NCBI RefSeq assembly: GCF_003860585.1
Contig: NZ_CP034159.1
Coordinates: 1 to 64,000 of the forward strand
Reading direction: 5' to 3'
DNA: 64,000 bases
From: Kaistella carnis
GTDB lineage: Bacteria; Bacteroidota; Bacteroidia; Flavobacteriales; Weeksellaceae
The first letter of the stretch is position 1, and every line of letters starts with the position of its first letter. Both the position numbers and the translations under genes were made by a program. Positions 36,391-45,040 of this stretch are shown here, piece by piece. Below the pieces are notes generated by a model. That model saw only the letters and a list, made by a program, of their open reading frames with translations. It did no database searches and was not told where the DNA came from.

Positions 36391-37218
36391 TTAGAATTCA
36401 TAAGGTTGGTTAATATATATCGTACTGCTAACGGCCGATTCAAAACTGTTTAAAGAGCTGCAACCCGAATTTGGACCACCGTACGTTACAGTAAGTCCAG
36501 AAATGTTAGGAGCGGAAATATTTCGAACAGCAAATTTCACCGTATGGCTTCCTAAACTTAGATTTTGCGCAGTTCCGTAAATCATAAATTGTCGATAATT
36601 ACAGCTGGAACTAAAATCGAGATACATAGGTTTTACATCCACCAGCAGATCATCAACAAAAAAGCCGATCGTTGACATGATACCACTTGTAGAAGAAGCG
36701 TTATTTGCCTGGTACATTCCGTTAATATTAAATAAAACCGCATTCATACCACGATCAATACTGATGGTTTTGGTAAGTGGCGTAATCACGGTCCATTGTG
36801 CAGTATTTAAAACTTCACCTGCTGCATGGGCGGAATAGCCATAAAACTGGTTCGTAGGATTTCGGGTAAAGGTATAAGGTGTGGCTGAATTTGCCGAGTA
36901 ATATTTTACCTGATTTTGTAAACTCGTTTGATTTAAATCACTGAAGAAATAATCCCATTTCGAACCATTCCAGAAATAATATCCTTTTTTTCCCAAAAGA
37001 AGATTATTCGTATTATAAATTAAGAGTGATTCTGTTCGTGTAGGAATGGTAATAGCGTCTGTATTGCTTTGTAACGCCGACTGGGGAAAAGTAATACCTT
37101 TATTATTGGATTTTACATCTAATGCAGCAGAAGGATCTGGCGATTGTGTATTAATGCCTACCTGTGCTGAAATGCAAATACCACTAATGAGAAATAAGGA
37201 GAATAGATAATTTTTCAT
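36391..37218 (-). CDS. Secreted protein, second member of the tandem paralogue family
   Basis: A 275-residue exported protein (signal peptide to SAQ). The N-terminal module reads VGINTQSPDPSAALDVKSN with KGITFPQ and then LLIYNTNNL and GYYFWNGSKWDYFF. This is the pattern seen before collagen-like or tail-fibre-like domains in flavobacterial surface proteins. The C-terminal 150 residues form a beta-rich domain with NLSLGSHTVKFAVRN and TVTYGGPNSGCSSLN and a matching cysteine in SSCNYRQF. The stop is nearly joined to the next start, so the genes are cotranscribed. An adhesive or coat role is inference. Confidence 0.75.
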   Translation of the reverse strand: MKNYLFSLFLISGICISAQVGINTQSPDPSAALDVKSNNKGITFPQSALQSNTDAITIPTRTESLLIYNTNNLLLGKKGYYFWNGSKWDYFFSDLNQTSLQNQVKYYSANSATPYTFTRNPTNQFYGYSAHAAGEVLNTAQWTVITPLTKTISIDRGMNAVLFNINGMYQANNASSTSGIMSTIGFFVDDLLVDVKPMYLDFSSSCNYRQFMIYGTAQNLSLGSHTVKFAVRNISAPNISGLTVTYGGPNSGCSSLNSFESAVSSTIYINQPYEF

Positions 37219-37228
37219 AATCGGTGTT

Positions 37229-38035
37229 TTATTTTTCAGATATTTGAATGTTCATAATCGATTTATCCATCAGTGGACTTAGATTAGAGCAAGAGGCATG
37301 CTTTCCACCAAAAGTGATACTGTGGCTCGCATTCTGAGTCACTCTAAGTGTTTCACGAATTTCAAAGAGATGATTTCCTGCCGTCAGGTTAGAAACATTA
37401 AAGAACACATTGTAGTCATTATAGAGACACGTAGCGGTACCATTAATAATGAAGTTTCTTACTGCGGCCAGTTTTGAATCTACGAACAATCCAATAGAAT
37501 AGGATAAAAAAGTGGTATCTGTTGCAGCAGAATTAACCTGTGCAATTCCACCTGCGGTGACAGAAACCGTGTTAAGTCCCGAATAGAGAGAGACATTCGC
37601 AGAAAGTCCCGGAACGACTTGGAAATCGTGCGCGGCAGGCGCTTCTCCTATCGTGTAACTGACCCCGGTATTAGCAGAACTGTCATTTATCCCGGCCGTA
37701 GATGTGTAATTTTCCACCCTTAAAATACCCAGATATTTATAGATATTAGAGGTAGAAAGAAGGGGATTCCACTTGTTATTTAACCAGAAATAAAATCCCT
37801 TACCCGAGGTTATATTGGTATTATAGACCAATAGAGAATTTGCTGGGGCAGCCACAGGTGCAGCTTGGCTTAAATCCGGAATATTCACGTTTGGCAATAG
37901 CACCCCTTTGTTTGCTGAAACGATTTTTAAAATTTCGGAGTCGTCGAAGGTCGTTACATTACTCCCAACTCCAACTTGCGCGTAGGAGAGATAACTGGAG
38001 AGTAGTAATCCCAGAATAAATTTCATTTTCATCAT
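37229..38035 (-). CDS. Secreted protein, first member of the tandem paralogue family
   Basis: A 268-residue exported protein beginning MMKMKFILGLLLSSYLSYAQ. It has the same two-part layout: KIVSANKGVLLPNVNIPDL, PANSLLVYNTNITSGKGFYFWLNNKWNPL, then a beta domain with NLTAGNHLFEIRE, ITFGGKHASCSNLS and the partner cysteine in TATCLYND. The three paralogues are clearly homologous over their whole length but divergent, which indicates an old duplication. A -7 box lies 17 bases upstream. The adjacent LuxR-type regulator gene across the gap may control it. Confidence 0.75.
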   Translation of the reverse strand: MMKMKFILGLLLSSYLSYAQVGVGSNVTTFDDSEILKIVSANKGVLLPNVNIPDLSQAAPVAAPANSLLVYNTNITSGKGFYFWLNNKWNPLLSTSNIYKYLGILRVENYTSTAGINDSSANTGVSYTIGEAPAAHDFQVVPGLSANVSLYSGLNTVSVTAGGIAQVNSAATDTTFLSYSIGLFVDSKLAAVRNFIINGTATCLYNDYNVFFNVSNLTAGNHLFEIRETLRVTQNASHSITFGGKHASCSNLSPLMDKSIMNIQISEK

Positions 38036-38051
38036 TTGTGTATTTCACTTA

Positions 38052-38059
38052 CAAAATTA
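38052..38059 (-). promoter_or_regulatory. -7 box of the paralogue operon
   Basis: TAATTTTG on the minus strand, a perfect match, 17 bases before the first gene's ATG. Confidence 0.5.
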
Positions 38060-38399
38060 GGGTTTGTAATGGAAGGATATACGAATTAAACACCTATTCG
38101 GTTTGGGTGAAAAAACCCTAAGTTTATAGTTAAACATTTAATTGATTTAATTTAACTCTCGTACTAAATGTCTAGGAGAGATGACTAATCAAGATTAAGC
38201 GAATCTTTGTTAGATAAAAAGTGGAATTTATTATGCTTAAGTTTCATCAAATGGTGATAAAATAATTTTGATTTGGGAATAATGACTAATTCCCTATTAA
38301 AACTTTTGAGATAAAACTGGGCTCATTATTTTACTGAGCTTTCAGAATTTTGAGCAAGAAGAAGCAGTAGAGATATTATTCTTCTAAATCTAAAATAAT

Positions 38400-38516
38400 A
38401 AAAAAAACTCCCTTAACCGGTGGTTAAAGGAGTCATCATCATTTGTGTTTTTAGGTCATTAAAACTATTAAGCTTTTACTGTTCAGCAAGAGTTTTAATG
38501 GTTACTAGTTTTTTGT
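38400..38516 (-). ncRNA. Putative small RNA or excised-gene leader with its own terminator
   Basis: From a perfect -7 box (38521-38528), transcription on the minus strand would give about 115 bases. These include a 10-bp perfect hairpin (38491-38500 with 38457-38466), a nine-codon ORF beginning ATGATGATG (MMMTPLTTG) and a terminator stem ACTCC-x-TTAACC with GGTTAA-x-GGAGT (38407-38433) followed by seven T. The bases before the short ORF (ACACAAATGAT) repeat those before the first paralogue's ATG. It matches no known RNA family I can recall. Confidence 0.5.
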
Positions 38517-38520
38517 TCAA

Positions 38521-38528
38521 CAAATGTA
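38521..38528 (-). promoter_or_regulatory. -7 box of the putative small RNA
   Basis: TACATTTG on the minus strand, a perfect consensus match, 31 bases downstream (on this strand) of the tandem repeat. Confidence 0.45.
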
Positions 38529-38558
38529 TCATCTTCCGTATAAAAATCCGAATTATTT

Positions 38559-38580
38559 GGGTGGACAAAGGGTGGACAAA
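38559..38580. repeat. Tandem 11-bp repeat, candidate regulator-binding site
   Basis: GGGTGGACAAA occurs twice with no spacer (38559-38569 and 38570-38580), one DNA helical turn apart. Relative to the -7 box at 38521-38528 it occupies roughly positions -40 to -60, the usual place for an activator. Confidence 0.6.
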
Positions 38581-38820
38581 TTAAAAATGACTACCTGAAT
38601 TTACTTCTAAGTCTCGTATGTAATTGATTATCAATTGCTTTTTTAAATTCTAATTTATTTTATTATTTTTACCTACTTTTGTTTAATATCATATTTTTTA
38701 ACCTTAAATATAATTAATGAGTAACGTTTTATTTGTTTTATGATAGAAATGCTAAATATTACTTTTATATCGTAAGATAATCTTATATTAACATGTTTAT
38801 TTTTTTACAAAACGATCTAT

Positions 38821-40545
38821 GTGAAACTTCTACTCAGCACTTTCTTATTTGCCGTATACATTTTTTTACCGGCGCAGAAAATTAATTTGAGCTCCGATCT
38901 CTCTCAGGTTGCTTCCTGGGAAAATCTGATCATGCAACATGATCTGCTGAATGTTGACACAATCAAGGCAAAGTCATTTTTAGAGCCCCTAAAAAATCGT
39001 AATACTTTAGGGGATCAAATAATTTATGATGCACTTATCGCAAAAGTGTATGCAAAAAATTTTGATAAAATTAATGCAACGAGCAACAGTCTTTTTTCAA
39101 AATCCATTAGGAACGCGGTTAAATTAGGTGATCAGTCTCTGGAAGTTTGGTCGCTTCTTAATTATGCTGAATACCTGTATAATTTTAGGCAAATGACCGA
39201 AGCGTTACCCTACTTCATGTCGGTTACAGAGAAGATAGAAAACATGTCTTACGACAAAATTCTGTTTCCTGGAGAATCCTTTAGTAAAATCGGCTTTTTC
39301 ATGGGTACGATCGGGGATAATAGTCTTGCTGTAACCTATCTAAACAAAGCACTTCAATATACAAAGCCCAACACTTCTGCTTATGCCATGGCTTTAGATA
39401 ATGTGGGAATATACCTAATGAATTTGGGAAATTATAAAGGTGCAGAAAAAAGTATAACCGAGGCATCGGTGATGGCAAAGTCAATAGGAGATGAGGTACG
39501 ATATGCAAAAACCCTGGGCAATCTGGCGCAGATCTATGAAAAAAAGGGGGAAATTCCACGTGCAATTGAACTTGTTCGTCAGGATATTGTCATCTCCGAA
39601 AAAAATAAGAGTACTCAAAATACCATGTTTGCCTATACTTTATTGGCCCGACTTCTCATTAAAAATAATCAAATCACCGAAGCAAATGAAGCAATAAAGT
39701 ATGCCGATGCGATCGCGAAGTCGAAATCATACTTTAAAATTAATGAGCTTGATATTTTGAAACTGAAACTCAAAATATTGAATCTGGAACATAGAGAGGA
39801 TGAGGAATTGGAAGTGCGCCGCAGAATTAGTGTTTTAGAAGACTCATTGAATAAAACAGATGGCGTGCTTCCCCTCAATCAGGCAAATTGGTTGATGCAG
39901 AAAAGAAAATACCAACATAACATTGTTGCGACAAAAAAAGAACTCGTAAGGGAAGCCAGCCTAAAAAATGTGATTTTTGCCATCACAGGACTTTTGATTG
40001 TCTTGGTACTGTTTATATTTATCCGGTCAAAAAATAAGTTAAAGGAAACGCAGCTTGAAAAAGAGAGGAAAATTAAGATGTATGAAGACATGAAACGACG
40101 TAATGAGCAGAAACTCCTGGATGCGAACAAAACGTTGGATGCTCAGATTGATTTTTTGAAAGAAAAAAATATACAGATTCAGAAACTTCGTGAGGAAATT
40201 GAGAATTTCAAAGAATCAGGTTCTACTTTTGTTGAAAAAGACCGTAGTAAACTTCACGATTTACTCCAGTCTCATTTAATGACGGAGGAAAACTGGTTAA
40301 ATTTCCGGCGGGAATTTGAGAAAGAACATCCTACTTTTTATAAAATATTACAAAAGGATTTTCCAGAGATCACCACATCTAATCTTCGAATAATTTTATT
40401 GCAGAAATTAGGCTTTACAAACTCCGAAACCGCAGCCTTATTGGGAATTACGGTCGACGCCGTGAAGAAGTCAAAACAACGATTAAAGCACAAATTGGGA
40501 GCGAAATATGATGTGCTCTTTAAAATGATGGTGTCTGAAAATTAA
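38821..40545 (+). CDS. Membrane-anchored TPR/LuxR-type HTH regulator
   Basis: A 574-residue regulator. A signal-like N-terminus (VKLLLSTFLFAVYIFLPAQ) is followed by tetratricopeptide-type helices to about residue 370 (NLGNYKGAEKSITEASVMAK, LAQIYEKKGEIPRAIELVRQD). One transmembrane helix lies at 383-402 (NVIFAITGLLIVLVLFIFIR), then a coiled coil, then a C-terminal helix-turn-helix at about 521-565 (NLRIILLQKLGFTNSETAALLG with ITVDAVKKSKQRLKHKLG). The sensor half would sit in the periplasm and the DNA-binding half in the cytoplasm, so it is a one-component membrane regulator. The start is GTG. The divergent paralogue operon and tandem repeat are likely targets. Confidence 0.85.
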   Translation: MKLLLSTFLFAVYIFLPAQKINLSSDLSQVASWENLIMQHDLLNVDTIKAKSFLEPLKNRNTLGDQIIYDALIAKVYAKNFDKINATSNSLFSKSIRNAVKLGDQSLEVWSLLNYAEYLYNFRQMTEALPYFMSVTEKIENMSYDKILFPGESFSKIGFFMGTIGDNSLAVTYLNKALQYTKPNTSAYAMALDNVGIYLMNLGNYKGAEKSITEASVMAKSIGDEVRYAKTLGNLAQIYEKKGEIPRAIELVRQDIVISEKNKSTQNTMFAYTLLARLLIKNNQITEANEAIKYADAIAKSKSYFKINELDILKLKLKILNLEHREDEELEVRRRISVLEDSLNKTDGVLPLNQANWLMQKRKYQHNIVATKKELVREASLKNVIFAITGLLIVLVLFIFIRSKNKLKETQLEKERKIKMYEDMKRRNEQKLLDANKTLDAQIDFLKEKNIQIQKLREEIENFKESGSTFVEKDRSKLHDLLQSHLMTEENWLNFRREFEKEHPTFYKILQKDFPEITTSNLRIILLQKLGFTNSETAALLGITVDAVKKSKQRLKHKLGAKYDVLFKMMVSEN

Positions 40546-40574
40546 AAAACTCTCCATTAAAAATGAAGAGTTTT
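40546..40574. terminator. Terminator between the regulator gene and ahcY
   Basis: A 13-bp stem with one C-A mismatch (AAAACTCTCCATT with AATGAAGAGTTTT), A-rich before and T-rich after, serving the convergent genes. Confidence 0.75.
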
Positions 40575-40615
40575 AGTTTTATTTCTGCTAATTTTCGGCA
40601 ATCAGCAAAATAAAT

Positions 40616-41929
40616 TTAGTATCTGTAATATTCCGGTTTGAATGGTCCTTCCACAGAAACGCCGATGTATTTTGCCTGCTCCGGAGTCAAAGTTTCCAGT
40701 TCTACGCCTAACTTTTTAAGGTGTAAAGCCGCTACTTTTTCATCTAAATGTTTTGGCAACGTGTACACTTCATTTCCATAAGCTTCTGAATTGGTCCACA
40801 ATTCAATTTGAGCCAAAGTTTGGTTTGCAAAAGAATTACTCATTACAAAACTTGGGTGACCTGTGGCACAACCTAAGTTCACCAAACGACCTTCTGCTAA
40901 AATAATGATTTCTTTACCGTCAATAGTGTAAACATCAACCTGTGGTTTTACTTCATATTTTGTATCGCCATAATTCTCGTTTAACCAAGCCATATCCAAT
41001 TCATTATCGAAATGTCCGATATTACAAACTACGGTTTTGTCCTTCATTCTTTTGAAATGCTCTCCTTTAACAATGTTAAAGTTACCGGTTGTTGTAATAA
41101 TGATATCTGCATTTTCAACTACAGTGTCCAGTTTTTTAACTTCAAAACCTTCCATTGCGGCCTGTAATGCACAGATTGGATCAACTTCAGTTACCGTAAC
41201 GATAGAACCTGCTCCTCTGAAAGAAGCTGCTGTACCTTTACCAACATCACCATAACCACAAACTACGACTCTTTTACCCGCAAGCATCAAGTCAGTTGCT
41301 CTTCTGATCGCATCAACTGCAGATTCTCTACATCCGTATTTGTTATCGAATTTTGATTTTGTTACTGAATCATTTACGTTGATTGCAGGCATTACCAAAG
41401 TTCCGTTCTGCATTCTTTCGTATAATCTGTGAACTCCGGTTGTGGTTTCTTCAGAAAGTCCTTTAATATCTTTTGTTAATTCAGGATATTTATCGAAAAC
41501 CATATTTGTTAAATCACCACCATCATCTAAGATCAGATTTAAAGGTTTTCTGTCTTCTCCAAAAAAGATGGTTTGTTCGATACACCATTCAAATTCCTCT
41601 TCTGTCAAGCCTTTCCAAGCGTAAACTGGAATTCCGGCAGCAGCAATTGCAGCCGCAGCGTGATCCTGTGTAGAGAAAATATTACAAGAAGACCAGGTAA
41701 CCTCGGCTCCCAAAGCCACCAAAGTTTCAATTAAAACGGCAGTTTGAATCGTCATGTGAAGACATCCCGCAATTCTCGCTCCTTTCAAAGGTTGAGACGG
41801 ACCGTATTCTTCGCGAATTGCCATTAATCCCGGCATTTCTGCTTCGGCCAATTTGATTTCTTTTCTGCCATACTCGGCTAATGAAATATCCTTAACTTTA
41901 TAAGGAACGTATTGTGTTGTAGTTTCCAT
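40616..41929 (-). CDS. ahcY: Adenosylhomocysteinase
   Basis: NAD-dependent enzyme that splits S-adenosylhomocysteine to adenosine and homocysteine, relieving product inhibition of methyltransferases. Motifs are [17 protein letters not shown] near residues 54-70, the substrate region [16 protein letters not shown], the NAD-binding loop [17 protein letters not shown] near 220-236, and the C-terminal block [21 protein letters not shown], ending YKY-like PEYYRY. The length, 437 residues, is normal. A perfect -7 box lies 20 bases upstream, giving a monocistronic unit. Confidence 0.98.
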   Translation of the reverse strand: METTTQYVPYKVKDISLAEYGRKEIKLAEAEMPGLMAIREEYGPSQPLKGARIAGCLHMTIQTAVLIETLVALGAEVTWSSCNIFSTQDHAAAAIAAAGIPVYAWKGLTEEEFEWCIEQTIFFGEDRKPLNLILDDGGDLTNMVFDKYPELTKDIKGLSEETTTGVHRLYERMQNGTLVMPAINVNDSVTKSKFDNKYGCRESAVDAIRRATDLMLAGKRVVVCGYGDVGKGTAASFRGAGSIVTVTEVDPICALQAAMEGFEVKKLDTVVENADIIITTTGNFNIVKGEHFKRMKDKTVVCNIGHFDNELDMAWLNENYGDTKYEVKPQVDVYTIDGKEIIILAEGRLVNLGCATGHPSFVMSNSFANQTLAQIELWTNSEAYGNEVYTLPKHLDEKVAALHLKKLGVELETLTPEQAKYIGVSVEGPFKPEYYRY

Positions 41930-41949
41930 CTATTTAAATAAATTTGACG

Positions 41950-41957
41950 CAAAGATA
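41950..41957 (-). promoter_or_regulatory. -7 box of ahcY
   Basis: TATCTTTG on the minus strand, an exact match, 20 bases before the ATG. Confidence 0.5.
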
Positions 41958-42115
41958 CTAAATGTCTTTATTTAATTTTCGTCCATTTAAAAAATAGCGG
42001 TTATATCTTTTATCTATTAGAAAACAAAAGATGTTAATTTTGATTTAGGTAAAATTAATATTTGAATATTTGTTTTTTTAAAGAATTGCTTATTTTTACT
42101 ATCTAATACTTATTC

Positions 42116-42727
42116 ATGCCACTTTACCGCGATTTTTCAGATGATCAAGCAACTATTCTTCTTTGGAAATATGACGAGGAGGAAGAATTGAATCCCGAAT
42201 TCCTTTTAGAAAAAGAAAATATGGATCGCGTAAAAGATTACCATCCCACGAAATTAAAGGAACTGCTGCTGGTTAGAAAAATTTTGAAATCAGTTTTGCC
42301 CGATCATAAAATACTGTATAACGAAAGGATTCCTTATTTGTCGCCCAACGATTTTGAAATTTCAGTTACGCATTCTTTTCCGTTTGCCGCATTAGCGATT
42401 TCTAGAAACAAAGTTGGAATTGATATTGAACCTTTCAACCCGAAAATAAAAAGAATTCAGCATAAATTTTTGCAGGAGGAAGAAAGCGGTTTTATAGAAA
42501 AAGACAAAGAAGTGGCTTATCTCACCGTGATTTGGTCCCTGAAAGAGAGTTTATATAAAATTCATCACAGCAATTACTGGTCTTTGAAAAAGCATTATGA
42601 AGTGAAGCCGTTCCGTCTTGATTTTCCTTTTAATATTCAATGTCGGGTTCATGATGAAAAAGTATCAGACCTTTATAAAGCACGGGTAGAATTTTTTGAG
42701 AATTATTGCTTCACCATTGTTGATTGA
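42116..42727 (+). CDS. 4'-phosphopantetheinyl transferase superfamily protein
   Basis: Transfers the phosphopantetheine arm from CoA to carrier proteins. It is a Sfp-like single-chain protein of 203 residues. The two metal/CoA motifs are clear: VGIDIEPF at 100-107 and WSLKESLYKI at 140-149, with the conserved histidine in SVTHSFPFAAL near 83-93. The most likely target is the acyl carrier protein or a flexirubin/aryl-polyene-type carrier; the neighbours do not say. Its 3' end overlaps the convergent FUSC gene by 25 bases. Confidence 0.9.
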   Translation: MPLYRDFSDDQATILLWKYDEEEELNPEFLLEKENMDRVKDYHPTKLKELLLVRKILKSVLPDHKILYNERIPYLSPNDFEISVTHSFPFAALAISRNKVGIDIEPFNPKIKRIQHKFLQEEESGFIEKDKEVAYLTVIWSLKESLYKIHHSNYWSLKKHYEVKPFRLDFPFNIQCRVHDEKVSDLYKARVEFFENYCFTIVD

Positions 42728-44964
42728 ATGTCCGGCTCTAAATTCTCGACTACTTTTCGCTGCTCTTTTGCGACGTCATAAATCAATTCCAGGATTTCTC
42801 TTAAGTTTTTCAACTCTGTTAAGTGACTGATTTTATTCGGATCACGACGGTCAAAAAACTCGTTGTGTTCCAATTCTTTTCTGCGTTTTTCAAGTAGGTT
42901 TTCTACCGAATCGTCCGGCTGCAGTTTGCTTTCCTGCAAAATATTTTGGTGAAGGTTTTTTTGATTTAAAATTAAGTCCGTTCTTACCAACTCTGCTGAA
43001 ATTTTTAAATCCCATCCTTCAAAATCAATCTCGGGATATTTCTTCGATGATTCCGAATATTGAGAAAATGAAGCGATATAAGCGGTAATAAGGTGTGAAG
43101 TAATAACAAACTGATGAACGAGTTCTAACTGTTTTTGTTGATTTTTTGGGTCAGAAATCATTCTCTGAAAATTATCAGAAAGATTGGCCAAGTCGATGAT
43201 GGCTGCTTTTCTCTTCAGTTTATAATCCTGAATATTAAGATTTTCATTTTTAAAGAAAGCCATTGCTGCAGAGAAATATTTATAATTACTGTCTGCAGAT
43301 TTCTTCATATAATCTAAATTTTTGGTATGCTCCCAAACAGGCAAAATAAAATAGGACACCGCAAAAGCCACAACTCCTGCAATGATGGTATCCAGCACCC
43401 GATCTTTAAATATGGTATTTAAATTCCCCGGATTAAGAATATTAAAGGCGAGGAAGATATAAATGGTCATAAAAAATACGGCCCAGGAATATCTTGACTT
43501 TAAAAAAGCAAAACACAAAATCATGGCCGCTAAAAAGAGGGTGAACAGTACATTTTGATTCGAGATAAAATACAGAATTGCGTAGGCTACTAAAGCTCCG
43601 GCAATCGTGCCGTAAAGCCGTAAAAGGTTCCGGTGTTTGGTCGTTGCATAAGCAGGTTTTAAGATGGCTACAATGGTGATGAAAACCCAATAGGAATGAC
43701 CAATTCCCAGAAATTCAAGTTTAGAAATAAAGTATCCGACCACCAGCGCAACTGTAATTCGGATCGCATGACGAAAGTGCGATGATTTGAGAGAAAGATT
43801 GCTGAGCAAAACTTTAGCTTTCAGTTTTTCCTCGGCGGTTACAAACTTGCCGTAATCAAGGCCGGTAGAAAGACTTTTTGCCATTTTCTCATCCTGACTG
43901 AAAACGCGGTAAATTGTTTTTATTTCATCAGAAATATCAGTGATGCGATTAAGAATTAAACGCAGCGTCATGAAATCTTCCAGTGTTTTGGATGTTAGTT
44001 TTCTGTTGCGTAACTCGAAATATTCATTGAAGATATTTTCAAGCATTTCGTCGATATTTCTTAATGGTTTCGCTTTGGAGCCACTTTGCAGCGCAATACC
44101 AATATTGCTCATTTCCTCCGAAAGTTTCTGAAGGTAGTCACCCAAAGAATGTAAAAAACCCGTGGCTCCAAAATTTTCCTGAACTTTACGATAATCACTT
44201 TCGGAAGTCATCAGTTTCTCATGAAGATCGATCGAATCAAGAAACATCAGCATTAGTAAGCGGCTAGTGGTTGTAGATTCGTTAACGATCTTTCGGGTTT
44301 TAAAAACGGTTTCCCTAGTTTCTTCCTGTAGATTTTTAATGGCAATCTGCTTTGAGATAATTTGGGAATATAAGCTGTCAAAATTTGGATTTTCAAAATA
44401 AAACTTTGACTTTAATGAAAGATAATCTGCGAGTTCCAGGTAATTTTCGCCGATCATTTGACCCGCGAGCTTATAAGGCTGTATTTTAGAAACGACTAAA
44501 AATATCAGAAGATAACAAAGGGAACCTGCCAAAAAGATCAGAGAACTTTTTATAATATGATCTCCTGTTAAATGCCCGTCAATAAATATTCCTAAAACGA
44601 CCAGTGACAGGGAGCCAACTGTTGCCAGGCGCTGACCGTAAACGCCAATCATGGTAAAAAGTATACCGAAGATAATAATCTCCGGATAAATTAAGAGAGG
44701 AAAATTTTTAATTGAACTCGCGACAAGCGACACTATAAAAAAGCAGATGATGGCAAGTATCAAAGCGTTTCTTCTTCTTTTAAAAGGACCTGCCTGATCT
44801 GTAAGACCCACGAAACTGGTCGCAATTGGGAAAAGAAAATACTCCTTTAACAATCCGAAATGTGCCAGTATCACACTCGGTAAAACAATGGCCAGAGAAA
44901 CGCGCACTGCCATATAGATCGACTGGCTGCTGGCAAATTTTTTTAATTCTGTGGCGTAATTCAT
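42703..44964 (-). CDS. FUSC-family (YccS/YhfK-like) inner membrane protein
   Basis: A 753-residue protein with two membrane domains. The first has about six helices within residues 20-165 (VSLAIVLPSVILAHFGLL, ALILAIICFFIVSLVA). A soluble helical domain follows, and the second membrane half lies at about 400-540 (RITVALVVGYFISKLEFLGIGHSYWVFITIVAILKP). The sequence SYWVFITIVAILKP is the hallmark of the fusaric-acid-resistance-like/YccS family. A long helical C-terminal tail ends in the cytoplasm. Relatives are put forward as efflux components for aromatic acids; the actual substrate is unknown. It is monocistronic. Confidence 0.88.
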   Translation of the reverse strand: MNYATELKKFASSQSIYMAVRVSLAIVLPSVILAHFGLLKEYFLFPIATSFVGLTDQAGPFKRRRNALILAIICFFIVSLVASSIKNFPLLIYPEIIIFGILFTMIGVYGQRLATVGSLSLVVLGIFIDGHLTGDHIIKSSLIFLAGSLCYLLIFLVVSKIQPYKLAGQMIGENYLELADYLSLKSKFYFENPNFDSLYSQIISKQIAIKNLQEETRETVFKTRKIVNESTTTSRLLMLMFLDSIDLHEKLMTSESDYRKVQENFGATGFLHSLGDYLQKLSEEMSNIGIALQSGSKAKPLRNIDEMLENIFNEYFELRNRKLTSKTLEDFMTLRLILNRITDISDEIKTIYRVFSQDEKMAKSLSTGLDYGKFVTAEEKLKAKVLLSNLSLKSSHFRHAIRITVALVVGYFISKLEFLGIGHSYWVFITIVAILKPAYATTKHRNLLRLYGTIAGALVAYAILYFISNQNVLFTLFLAAMILCFAFLKSRYSWAVFFMTIYIFLAFNILNPGNLNTIFKDRVLDTIIAGVVAFAVSYFILPVWEHTKNLDYMKKSADSNYKYFSAAMAFFKNENLNIQDYKLKRKAAIIDLANLSDNFQRMISDPKNQQKQLELVHQFVITSHLITAYIASFSQYSESSKKYPEIDFEGWDLKISAELVRTDLILNQKNLHQNILQESKLQPDDSVENLLEKRRKELEHNEFFDRRDPNKISHLTELKNLREILELIYDVAKEQRKVVENLEPDIQSTMVKQ

Positions 44965-45040
44965 TTTACAAATTTAAACTTTTAAGGTCAAAAAAAAGCC
45001 TCAAAATTAATTGAGACTTTAAGATAAGAATAAATTTTTA

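Larger units (their letters stand above)
38036..38820. other. 785-base non-coding region between the paralogue operon and the regulator gene
   Basis: No protein gene of useful length is visible. It contains the operon -7 box (38052-38059), a probable small RNA with terminator (38400-38516, minus), that RNA's -7 box (38521-38528), an 11-bp tandem repeat (38559-38580), a palindrome AATTGAT-T-ATCAATT (38622-38636) and a -7 box TACTTTTG (38674-38681) that could serve the regulator. The stretch 38100-38400 shows nothing I can name. Confidence 0.6.
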
